Source: Actinomycetes bacterium (GTDB lineage: Bacteria; Actinomycetota; Actinomycetes; Mycobacteriales; Mycobacteriaceae). Taken from it: a DNA stretch of 14,044 bases. Below are positions 1 to 5,897 of the stretch, one piece after another. Under the pieces are notes generated by a model, which did not search any database, was not told the DNA's origin, and saw nothing but the letters and a program-made list of their open reading frames with translations. The stretch covers positions 1 through 14,044 of the forward strand of contig JAEZIA010000191.1 of NCBI GenBank assembly GCA_023416315.1. Reading direction: 5' to 3'. How positions within the stretch are numbered: the stretch's first letter is position 1; each line of letters opens with the position of its first letter. Made by a program: the position numbers and the translations under genes.

Positions 1-39
1 CCTGTTGCCAGGTTTGATTCCCGGGAGGTCTTCGCGCTC

Positions 40-54
40 CCCGGCTTGGCCGGG
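40..54 (-). other. GC-rich hairpin in the transcribed leader
   Basis: On the minus strand CCCGGC and GCCGGG flank a 3-nt loop, a perfect 6-bp stem. It lies roughly 10-25 nt after the predicted start site at about 65. There is no U-tract after it, so it is not a classical intrinsic terminator. In mycobacterial rrn leaders a stem-loop (boxB) precedes boxA; this could be such an element, but boxA is not visible before the window ends. Confidence 0.4.
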
Positions 55-71
55 CCGCTCTGACTTGGAAT

Positions 72-100
72 AAGTTACATAGGTGCTAACGGGGAGTCAA
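72..100 (-). promoter_or_regulatory. Strong SigA-type promoter downstream of tyrS, probably for an rRNA operon (rrnB P1-like)
   Basis: Read on the minus strand there is a -35 hexamer TTGACT (95-100), a 17-bp spacer and a -10 hexamer TAACTT (72-77), which fits TAnnnT. Transcription would start near position 65 and run out of the window at 1. It points the same way as tyrS, whose stop is 40 bp upstream. In fast-growing mycobacteria the second rRNA operon (rrnB) is known to lie just downstream of tyrS, and mycobacterial rrn promoters carry TTGACT at -35. The promoter is seen; the rRNA assignment is inference, because no 16S sequence or boxA is within the window. The alternative is a promoter for an lprJ-like gene, which follows tyrS in M. 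tuberculosis. Confidence 0.7.
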
Positions 101-140
101 ATCGCCTGCTAGATCGGCGTTTCGCGCGCGCTCCGAAGGC

Positions 141-1412
141 TCAAACCCGCTGCACCCCAGCGACATTCCGCTTCCCGCGCCGCAGCACGAGCCAGCGCCC
201 GTGAAGGAAGTGGGACGGACGTGCCACCCAGTCGTCGCCGTTGATCTTCTCGTTGTTGACCGATACCCCGCCCTCGGCGATCGTGCGCTTGGCGGCCTTC
301 CGGCTTTCCGACAGACCGGTGGCCACCAGTAGGTCGACGATGCCGTCCGGGCCGCCCGGCTCGAGCTCGGCCACCGTGGTCTCGCGCAGGGCCGCCGCCA
401 GGGTCGGTTCATCGAGCCGCGCCAGTTCCCCACGGCCGAACAACGCCTGCGAGGCATGCTCGACCGCCTCGGTCGCGGCCTGCCCGTGTACCAACGTCGT
501 CAGTTCCTGCGCCAGCCGGCGTTGCGCGGCCCGCTCGTGCGGACGCGCCGCCGTGGCGTCGGCGAGCTCGGCCAGTTCCTCGGCCGACAAGAACGTGAAC
601 CACCGCAGATACCGGATCACGTCGGCATCGGCGGTGTTGACGAAGTACTGGTACCAGGCATACGGGCTGGTCATCTCGGGGTCCAGCCAGAGGTTTCCGC
701 CGCCGGTGGATTTACCGAACTTGGTGCCGTCCGCCGCGGTGACCAACGGCACGGTCAGCGCGTGGACACTGGCGCCCAGCATCTGGCGGACCAGCCGGAC
801 TCCGGCGATGATGTTGCCCCACTGATCGGAACCACCGATCTGCAGTGCGCAGCCGTGGCGCCGATGTAGTTCCACGTAGTCGTTGGCCTGCAGCAGCATG
901 TAGCTGAACTCGGTGTAGGAAATGCCGTCGGAGTCCAACCTGCGCCGGATGGTCTCCCGGTCGAGCATCACATTGACCGAGAAGTACTTGCCGATATCGC
1001 GCAGGAAATCGATCGCACTGAGCTTCGACGTCCAGTTCAGGTTGTTCTCCACGATCGCGCCGCTGGCGGAGTCGTCGAAGTCGACGAACCGCTCGAGCTG
1101 ACCGCGGATGCGTTCGGACCACTGCGCGACGGTGTCGGAGGTATTCAACGTCCGCTCGCCGGTGTCACGCGGATCACCGATCATCCCCGTCGCCCCGCCG
1201 GCCAACACGATCGGCCGGTGCCCGGCCTGCTGGAATCGCCGAAGTGTGAGCAAGGGCACCAGATGTCCGGCATGCAGGCTCGGCGCGGTGGGGTCGAATC
1301 CGCAATAGACCGTCATCGGTGGCTGCGCGGCCGCTGCGGCGAGCGCGTCGATATCGGTCGACTGCGCGATCAGTTCGCGCCAACCCAACTCGTCGAGAAT
1401 CGTCGTGCCCAT
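141..1412 (-). CDS. tyrS: Tyrosyl-tRNA synthetase
   Basis: Class I aminoacyl-tRNA synthetase that activates tyrosine with ATP and charges tRNA-Tyr in the cytoplasm. The 423-residue product has the class I motifs: HAGH (HIGH variant, residues 47-50) and KFGKS (KMSKS variant, 231-235). The tyrosine-pocket and Rossmann core is well preserved, with YCGFDPTAPSLHAGHL near the N-terminus and QIGGSDQWGN at about 191-200. The C-terminal ~70 residues form an S4-like RNA-binding domain ending in a basic LRRGKR stretch. The ATG at 1412 is chosen over the in-frame ATG at 1430 because GGGAAG lies just upstream and the mycobacterial family starts here; the longer form would add six residues and lacks a clear ribosome site. 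It lies 27 bp after mpg on the same strand, so the two are probably co-transcribed. Length is normal for the family. Confidence 0.97.
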   Translation of the reverse strand: MGTTILDELGWRELIAQSTDIDALAAAAAQPPMTVYCGFDPTAPSLHAGHLVPLLTLRRFQQAGHRPIVLAGGATGMIGDPRDTGERTLNTSDTVAQWSERIRGQLERFVDFDDSASGAIVENNLNWTSKLSAIDFLRDIGKYFSVNVMLDRETIRRRLDSDGISYTEFSYMLLQANDYVELHRRHGCALQIGGSDQWGNIIAGVRLVRQMLGASVHALTVPLVTAADGTKFGKSTGGGNLWLDPEMTSPYAWYQYFVNTADADVIRYLRWFTFLSAEELAELADATAARPHERAAQRRLAQELTTLVHGQAATEAVEHASQALFGRGELARLDEPTLAAALRETTVAELEPGGPDGIVDLLVATGLSESRKAAKRTIAEGGVSVNNEKINGDDWVARPSHFLHGRWLVLRRGKRNVAGVQRV

Positions 1413-1439
1413 GGGTAGATCTTCCCGCATGGGGTTGGG

Positions 1440-2054
1440 TCAGTCGCTCGCGCCCGGGATCGGCGCGCGCGGACTGCGGCGGTAGGCCGACACTTCCGGA
1501 CGACCGGTGAGCCATAACCGCCACGGCCGGTCCGCCGCCTGGGACACCCCGACGCGCGGACCCACGCTCTCCGGACCGCCCTGGTCGCCGAGTTGCACGG
1601 TCACCGGCGACTGCGGATCGAACACGTCGACTCCGTTGTCCTCCATCACGATGCCCAACGCCGAACACAGGTTGCCCGGACCGCGGGCGAGCGCGGTCGG
1701 GCGCACCATCGGTCCGCGGCGGTTCTGGGCGACCACCAGTCCGGACTCGATCGCCGCCGCCCGCAACAGCACCGCGGCGGCGGTGCCGTCGGGACCGCAC
1801 GACACATTGGCGCACACGTGAATGCCGTGGCTGCGATACGTGTAGAGGTGACCGGGCGGACCGAACATCACCGCGTTGCGCAGGCCCGGGCCGCGGTAGG
1901 AATGCGCCGAGGCGTCCGGCCACGGCCCGTCCGGCGGGCCGCCGTAGGCCTCGACCTCGACGATCAACGCGCTGACCCCGCGGCAGCTGATCACCCCGCC
2001 GAGCAGCAGTCGCGCCGCCGATACCGGGTCGGTGTTCAGCTGATCGGCGCTCAT
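1440..2054 (-). CDS. mpg: 3-methyladenine (alkylpurine) DNA glycosylase, AAG/MPG family
   Basis: Monofunctional base-excision glycosylase of the AAG family, removing alkylated and deaminated purines from DNA. The 204-residue protein carries the family core: EVEAYGG at 33-39, where Glu35 and Tyr37 align with the catalytic Glu125 and intercalating Tyr127 of human AAG. It also has AHSYRG, the MFGPPGHLYTYRSHG strand-turn, and HVCANVSCG, where Asn83 aligns with the pocket Asn169. The C-terminal GPRVGVSQAADRPWRLW is typical of mycobacterial Mpg. In-frame ATGs also exist at 2078 and 2126; 2054 is preferred because it matches the length of the M. tuberculosis protein as I recall it and has GGGGCGG directly upstream. 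The stop lies 27 bp before tyrS. It is divergent from the ABC-transporter operon, so its promoter shares the region holding the palindromes at 2106-2137. Confidence 0.95.
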   Translation of the reverse strand: MSADQLNTDPVSAARLLLGGVISCRGVSALIVEVEAYGGPPDGPWPDASAHSYRGPGLRNAVMFGPPGHLYTYRSHGIHVCANVSCGPDGTAAAVLLRAAAIESGLVVAQNRRGPMVRPTALARGPGNLCSALGIVMEDNGVDVFDPQSPVTVQLGDQGGPESVGPRVGVSQAADRPWRLWLTGRPEVSAYRRSPRAPIPGASD

Positions 2055-2077
2055 CCGCCCCAATTCTGCCGCAGACA

Positions 2078-2106
2078 TTGACCGGCCCACGCCCGGGGAG
2101 GAGTAT
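2078..2106 (+). promoter_or_regulatory. Candidate promoter of the ABC transporter/TetR operon
   Basis: TTGACC (2078-2083) is 5 of 6 to the -35 consensus. A 17-bp spacer leads to GAGTAT (2101-2106), a weak -10. The start would fall near 2113, inside the first palindrome. The -10 overlaps the ribosome-binding sequence GGAGGAG (2097-2103), so either this promoter yields an almost leaderless message or the true start is further upstream within mpg. The -35 is convincing; the -10 is not. Confidence 0.35.
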
Positions 2107-2137
2107 TCATCACATGATGAGTTCATCGAACGATGAA
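2106..2137. promoter_or_regulatory. Tandem palindromic operator candidate for the operon's TetR regulator
   Basis: Two abutting 16-bp dyads: TTCATCACATGATGAG (2106-2121) and TTCATCGAACGATGAA (2122-2137). Each has TTCATC on the left and GATGAR on the right around a 4-bp centre. The second is a perfect 7-bp inverted repeat with a 2-bp centre; the first has one mismatch in seven. The outer half-sites also pair with each other, so 2105-2138 has overall symmetry. The array covers the predicted transcription start and the first codons of the ATPase gene, where a TetR dimer pair would block transcription. TetR operators are commonly palindromes of this size. That the TetR encoded at 3627-4238 binds here is inference. 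Confidence 0.6.
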
Positions 2138-2878
2138 TTATCGGGGCCGCACTCTCACGCCGCCATCACGGTGGCGAACCTGCGCGTGGTGCGCGGTAAA
2201 CGGGTGGCGCTGCACGACTTCTCCGTGACGATCCCCCGCGGTTCGATCACCGGGCTCCTCGGCCCATCGGGCTGCGGCAAGACCACCCTGATGCGCAGCA
2301 TCGTCGGCACCCAGATCGTCGAGTCCGGAGCGGTCACCGTTCTCGGGCACCCGGCCGGCTCCCCCGCGCTGCGGCACCGCGTGGGATACGTGACCCAGGA
2401 GCCGACGATCTACAGCGACCTTCGCGTCATCGACAACGTCCGCTACTTCGCCGCCCTCTACGGCGTCGCGCCCAGCGCGGCCGAACACGCTATCGACGAC
2501 GTCGGGCTGCGCGAGCATTCGGCCGCCTACTGCGGCAACCTCTCCGGCGGCCAGCGCACGCGGGTGTCGCTGGCGTGCGCCCTGGTCTGCCAACCCGAAC
2601 TGCTGGTGCTCGACGAACCGACCGTCGGCCTGGACCCGGTACTGCGCGTGGACCTGTGGGCCCGGTTCGGCGAGCTCGCCCGTCGGGGCACCACCTTGCT
2701 GGTGTCCAGTCACGTGATGGACGAGGCCGACCATTGCGCCAGCCTGCTGCTCATGCGCGAAGGCCGGCTCCTCGCCCAGACCACCCCCGCCCGACTGCGA
2801 GAGGACACCGGATGCACGTCACTCGAGGAAGCGTTCCTGTCCGTCATCAGCCACAGCACCGCAGCGTCGGCAGGCTGA
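2114..2878 (+). CDS. ABC transporter ATP-binding protein (drug-exporter type)
   Basis: ATPase subunit of a two-component ABC exporter resembling the DrrA class and, from memory, M. tuberculosis Rv1687c. The 254-residue protein has one complete nucleotide-binding domain: Walker A GPSGCGKTT (50-58), Q-loop TQEP (94-97), signature LSGGQ (143-147), Walker B LLVLDE (163-168) and the switch His200 in SSHVMDEADH. All catalytic residues are present. The start at 2114 is supported by GGAGGAG at 2097-2103, 10 nt upstream; a second ATG follows immediately at 2117, and the longer in-frame form from 2078 would overlap mpg's leader. It overlaps the permease gene and is the first gene of a three-gene operon ending in a TetR regulator. 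Substrate unknown; a lipophilic toxin or lipid is plausible from the TetR pairing. Confidence 0.93.
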   Translation: MMSSSNDELSGPHSHAAITVANLRVVRGKRVALHDFSVTIPRGSITGLLGPSGCGKTTLMRSIVGTQIVESGAVTVLGHPAGSPALRHRVGYVTQEPTIYSDLRVIDNVRYFAALYGVAPSAAEHAIDDVGLREHSAAYCGNLSGGQRTRVSLACALVCQPELLVLDEPTVGLDPVLRVDLWARFGELARRGTTLLVSSHVMDEADHCASLLLMREGRLLAQTTPARLREDTGCTSLEEAFLSVISHSTAASAG

Positions 2879-3630
2879 GCCCGCGCGCGTACCTGGCCAC
2901 CACGGGCCGCATCCTTCGCCAGCTGCGCGCCGATCACCGCAGTGTGGCAATGATTCTCGTGGTGCCCAGCGCGGTGATCACGCTGATGTACTTCATGTTC
3001 GACGACGTCCCCACATTCGGCGGTGCGGTCTCGCCGTTCCAGACCGCATGCCTGATCCTGCTCGGGCTGTTCCCGCTGTTCGTGATGTTCCTGATCACGT
3101 CGATCACCATGCAGCGGGAGCGGTCCTCGGGCACCTTGGAGCGGATCCTGACCACCCCGCTGCGCCGGCTGGACCTGCTGGCGGCCTATGGCACGGCGTT
3201 CTCGCTGGCTGCCGCCGCGCAGGCGATCCTGGCGTGCGTGGTGGCGTTCTGGCTGCTGGGCTTCGACACCGAGGGCAGCCCGGTATGGGTGTTCGTGATC
3301 GCGGTCATCAACGCGGTGCTCGGCGTCGGCCTCGGACTGTTGGCAAGCGCGTTCGCCCGCACCGAGTTTCAAGCCGTACAGTTCATGCCCGTGGTCATCG
3401 TCCCGCAGCTGCTGCTGGCCGGAATCATCGTGCCGCGCAACCAGATGCCGACGTGGCTGGAGTGGATCAGCAACGCGATGCCCGCCAGCTACGCGTTGGA
3501 GGCACTGCAGCAGGTCGACGCCCACGCCGGGCTGACCGGTACCGCGATTCGGGACATCGCCGTGGTTCTCGCGTTCGCGGTGGCCGCGATGGCCCTGGCC
3601 GCGGCTACCCTGCGCCGGCGTACCCCGTGA
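2812..3630 (+). CDS. ABC-2 type transporter permease
   Basis: Membrane subunit partnering the preceding ATPase; DrrB/ABC-2 family, related in my recollection to Rv1686c. About six membrane spans are visible (approximate residues 45-63, 78-98, 124-148, 157-180, 190-207, 246-266 of 272). The family signature RERSSGTLERILTTPL (102-117), a cytoplasmic coupling helix, and AFARTEFQAVQFMPVVIVPQ (180-199) are clear. The start is uncertain. ATG 2812 has AGAGG 7 nt upstream but overlaps the ATPase gene by 67 bp, and its first ~22 residues look non-homologous. A CTG at 2875, overlapping the ATPase stop as CTGA, would begin at the conserved LSPRAYLATT and give 251 residues. The stop overlaps the TetR start as GTGA, so the operon is translationally coupled. 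Confidence 0.92.
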   Translation: MHVTRGSVPVRHQPQHRSVGRLSPRAYLATTGRILRQLRADHRSVAMILVVPSAVITLMYFMFDDVPTFGGAVSPFQTACLILLGLFPLFVMFLITSITMQRERSSGTLERILTTPLRRLDLLAAYGTAFSLAAAAQAILACVVAFWLLGFDTEGSPVWVFVIAVINAVLGVGLGLLASAFARTEFQAVQFMPVVIVPQLLLAGIIVPRNQMPTWLEWISNAMPASYALEALQQVDAHAGLTGTAIRDIAVVLAFAVAAMALAAATLRRRTP

Positions 3631-4238
3631 CCGCGCGGCAGCCCAAGCGGCCGGGACGGCCGCCCGGCATCTCCGACACCCGGGACCGAATCCTGGCCAA
3701 CGCGCGAGAGATGTTCGCCCGCAACGGTATCGACAAAACCTCGATCCGGGCGATCGCCGCCGCCACCGGCGTCGACTCCGCACTCGTGCACCACTACTTC
3801 GGCACCAAGGAGCAACTGTTCGCCGCGGCGATCAACATCCCGATCGACCCGATGACGATCCTGGTGCCGCTGCGCGACACCCCGGTCGACGAACTAGGTC
3901 ATGTGCTGCCGTCGATCCTCTTGCCGCTGTGGGATTCCGAGATGGGGGCCGGTCTGGTCGCGACCATGCGCTCGCTGCTGGCGGGTGCCGACGTCAGCCT
4001 GGTCCGCTCATTCCTGCAGGAGGTCGTCACCGCCGAAGTGGCCCGCCGGGTGGACAACCCGCACGGCAGCGGAGCGCTGCGGGTGCAATTCGTCGCATCG
4101 CAGTTGGTCGGCGTGGTGATGGCGCGCTACATCATCGGACTGGAGCCGTTCGCGTCGCTGCCGCCGCAGCAGATCGCCGACACCATCGCGCCGACCCTGC
4201 AGCGTTATCTCACCGGAGAGCTACCGGCACTGGAGTGA
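3627..4238 (+). CDS. TetR-family transcriptional regulator
   Basis: One-component repressor of 203 residues. The N-terminal DNA-binding domain is typical: TRDRILANAREMFARNG (18-34), then the helix-turn-helix from about 38 to 65 with TSIRAIAAATGVDSALVHHYFGTKEQL. The C-terminal ligand/dimer domain is helical and hydrophobic; its CHVLPS-type signature cannot be read, so the ligand is unknown. A basic, proline-rich arm (QPKRPGRPPG, 5-14) precedes the domain and could insert in the minor groove. The GTG start at 3627 overlaps the permease stop by 4 bp. As last gene of the transporter operon it probably autoregulates it, and the tandem palindromes at 2106-2137 are the likely target. From memory it corresponds to Rv1685c. 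Its stop is only 3 bp from the stop of the convergent acyltransferase gene. Confidence 0.94.
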   Translation: MTARQPKRPGRPPGISDTRDRILANAREMFARNGIDKTSIRAIAAATGVDSALVHHYFGTKEQLFAAAINIPIDPMTILVPLRDTPVDELGHVLPSILLPLWDSEMGAGLVATMRSLLAGADVSLVRSFLQEVVTAEVARRVDNPHGSGALRVQFVASQLVGVVMARYIIGLEPFASLPPQQIADTIAPTLQRYLTGELPALE

Positions 4239-4241
4239 CCG

Positions 4242-5054
4242 TCACCCCAGGATCGGGAAACGCCGTCGACGCGACAGCCGGTTCAACGCCCGTTGCATGA
4301 CACGGCGGACGTAGGTGTCGACCTCGTCGACGTCTGGGTTCTTCCCGAACTCCGCGGGATCCACCGGATCGAGGACCTCCATCACGATCTTCGACGGCAA
4401 CGGCAGATTCGGTGGAAGGGTGACCGTGAGCCCGAACGGAAGACCGACCGTCGCCGGCAGGATGTCCATCCGGATCTTGTTGAGCCCCAACAGTTTCGCG
4501 AAGCGCGTGCCCCGTCCGAGGAAGAACTGGGTCTCCTGGGCGCCGATCGAGACCATCGGCACGATCGGCACACCGGCTTCGATCGCGGTGCGCGCATAGC
4601 CGGTGCGACCGTCGAAGTCGATGGCGTTCTGCCGCGAAGTCGGCCGGTAGGCGTCGTAGTCCCCGCCGGGAAACACCAGCACGACCGCCCCGGCGTTCAG
4701 TGCCGCCCTGGCGGCTTCCGGACTTGCGTGCACCACCCCGAGGCGCGGAAGCAACGGACCCCACGGCGCGAGGAAGATCCCGTAGTGCGCCAGCGTGTAG
4801 AGCGGCCTGCCGTAGCCGAATTCGGCATAGAACGCCGGGCCGAAGATCGGTACGTCTGGCGTCAACATGCCCCCAGAGTGGTTGCACACCAACAACGCAC
4901 CACCCGACGGCGGCACCAACTCGAGACCACGTACCTCGGCGCGAAAGTACAACCGCATCAACGGCCACATCAGGCCCAGGACTTCTCGGGTGAACGACGG
5001 ATCCCAATTGGCAAGTTCGCCATCGAGCTGCTCGGCGACGACGTCTTCCCCCAT
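4242..5054 (-). CDS. Lysophospholipid/MGAT-like acyltransferase (LPLAT superfamily)
   Basis: Probable acyl-CoA-dependent O-acyltransferase of glycerolipids, acting at the inner membrane face. The 270-residue protein has CNHSGG (57-62) as the catalytic His block. The Asp is at position 67, so the classical HX4D spacing is replaced by a longer HX7D, as in MGAT/DGAT2-like members. LVFPGGDYDAYRP (126-138) resembles the FPGG(x)REA block of MGAT/DGAT2 enzymes, and GVPIVPM (161-167) is the third family motif. A hydrophobic N-terminal helix (about 25-38) may anchor it. The C-terminus is basic (SRRRR). The ATG at 5054 follows a -10-like TACGGT by exactly 6 nt and has no Shine-Dalgarno sequence, suggesting a leaderless message. 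I do not recall this gene between Rv1684 and Rv1685c in M. tuberculosis, so it is probably a lineage difference. Confidence 0.88.
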   Translation of the reverse strand: MGEDVVAEQLDGELANWDPSFTREVLGLMWPLMRLYFRAEVRGLELVPPSGGALLVCNHSGGMLTPDVPIFGPAFYAEFGYGRPLYTLAHYGIFLAPWGPLLPRLGVVHASPEAARAALNAGAVVLVFPGGDYDAYRPTSRQNAIDFDGRTGYARTAIEAGVPIVPMVSIGAQETQFFLGRGTRFAKLLGLNKIRMDILPATVGLPFGLTVTLPPNLPLPSKIVMEVLDPVDPAEFGKNPDVDEVDTYVRRVMQRALNRLSRRRRFPILG

Positions 5055-5060
5055 GGCGCA

Positions 5061-5090
5061 ACCGTACGCCGTAGGCGGCCGGCCGGTCAG
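5061..5090 (-). promoter_or_regulatory. Candidate leaderless promoter of the acyltransferase gene
   Basis: On the minus strand CTGACC (5085-5090, 4 of 6 to TTGACA), 18 bp, TACGGT (5061-5066, fits TAnnnT), then 6 nt to the ATG at 5054. With a start at +7 from the end of the -10 the first transcribed base is the A of ATG. The -35 overlaps the stop codon of the Trm112-like gene, so the acyltransferase may be transcribed separately from the genes upstream. Confidence 0.5.
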
Positions 5091-5287
5091 GACTGCGAAC
5101 GCGCCATCAGGCGCTCGTGCTCCTCGGGCCCCACCTCGACGGCCTCGTCGACCAGCAGGACCGGGATCCCGTCGTCGATGCGATAGGCCTTGTGCAACCG
5201 CGGGTTATACAGCAGTTCGTCGACCAGGAGCAGCGGGCCGCGATCGGCCGGGCACACCAGGATGTCGAGCAGCTTCTCGTCGAGCAT
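5087..5287 (-). CDS. Trm112-like / UPF0434 small protein
   Basis: 66-residue protein of the Trm112/UPF0434 (YcaR-like) family, matching my recollection of Rv1684. It begins with the family hallmark LLDILVCPADRGPL (6-19) and contains YNPRLHKAYRIDDGIPVLLVDEA, where the IPVLL strand is diagnostic. In eukaryotes and archaea Trm112 activates methyltransferases; the bacterial role is poorly known. Zinc-binding versions have CPxCxxxL with several cysteines; here Cys12 is the only Cys, so a zinc ribbon is unlikely. The ATG at 5287 lies 5 bp after the stop of the exported-protein gene, with no obvious ribosome site, so translation is probably coupled. The acyltransferase start is 32 bp downstream. Confidence 0.9.
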   Translation of the reverse strand: MLDEKLLDILVCPADRGPLLLVDELLYNPRLHKAYRIDDGIPVLLVDEAVEVGPEEHERLMARSQS

Positions 5288-5292
5288 GGTGG

Positions 5293-5826
5293 CTACGGGC
5301 TCGGCGCGGGAGGAATCGCCGGAGCTTGGTTGCCGCCGATGGTCGGGGCACCGTCGCTGGGCATCTGGCCGGCACCCATCACCGCGTTGTTCTGCTGCCG
5401 CTGCTGCGCCTGCTGCAACAGCTGCATCTGCGCGAAGACCTTCTGCTGGTAGCCGAGGGTGTTCTGCAGCGCCTCGATCAGCGGCTTCTGGTTCGGCCGG
5501 TACTGCAGCGCGTTCTGGATCTCGGCGATGTTCGTCTTCGACGGCTTGACGCCCTGGGCGCGCAGCTTCAGTACCGACTTGATCAGGTTGGACAGCTGCC
5601 CGCCGCCCGCGCCGACGTTGTACTCCTGCTCGATGAACGACAGCATCTGATCGGCGCTCTGGAACTGCGGGACGCCGTTGCTGTCAGCCGCCGGCGACGG
5701 CGACGGAGCCGTGCTCGGCGCGGCCAGCGCCGGGCCGGTACCGATGCCGACCAGCAACCCAGCGGTCAGGGCACCGATCGCCGTGCCGCGTACGGCGCGA
5801 CGCCAGTGGTTCGTCTGGGTTGTCAT
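5293..5826 (-). CDS. Small exported protein of unknown function
   Basis: I do not recognise this family. The 177-residue product has a classic signal peptide: basic n-region (HWRRAVRG, 7-14), hydrophobic core about 15-30 and a cleavage site near ALA-AP (residues 33-37). The paired arginines are not followed by a full Tat motif, so Sec export is more likely. The mature part begins with a Pro/Ser/Ala linker, then a mostly helical region (about 55-150) with the Gln-rich helix QQKVFAQMQLLQQAQQRQQ near 129-147, and a Gly/Pro-rich tail. It has no Cys. Start 5826 is set by GGAGG at 5832-5836; the longer in-frame form would overlap the upstream gene and mask the signal peptide. It sits between the fusion enzyme and the Trm112-like gene, 5 bp from the latter. 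As I recall, it is absent from this position in M. tuberculosis. Confidence 0.85.
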   Translation of the reverse strand: MTTQTNHWRRAVRGTAIGALTAGLLVGIGTGPALAAPSTAPSPSPAADSNGVPQFQSADQMLSFIEQEYNVGAGGGQLSNLIKSVLKLRAQGVKPSKTNIAEIQNALQYRPNQKPLIEALQNTLGYQQKVFAQMQLLQQAQQRQQNNAVMGAGQMPSDGAPTIGGNQAPAIPPAPSP

Positions 5827-5897
5827 GCATTCCTCCGACGCGTGGCCATCTGCGAATATCGGCGAGCCTAACAGCGCCGCACGACCCGGGCAGAGTC

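Noticed and set aside
10..27. Stretch on the plus strand resembling a tRNA T-arm (GGTTTGATTCCCGGG)
   Set aside because: The loop has T instead of the invariant C of TTCRANY and no acceptor, D or anticodon arm can be drawn around it.
121..140. Possible terminator just after tyrS (GAGCCTTCGGAGC)
   Set aside because: Only a 2-bp CC/GG stem pairs around TTC and no U-tract follows; not a credible terminator.
2710..3783. 357-codon open frame on the minus strand opposite the permease
   Set aside because: Low-complexity Arg/Gly/His composition, opposite a permease with convincing ABC-2 motifs.
5840..5897. Possible -10 (TAGGCT) upstream of the small exported protein gene
   Set aside because: Fits TAnnnT but lacks a -35 and is one of many such hexamers expected by chance; the strong ribosome site suggests a longer leader or read-through.
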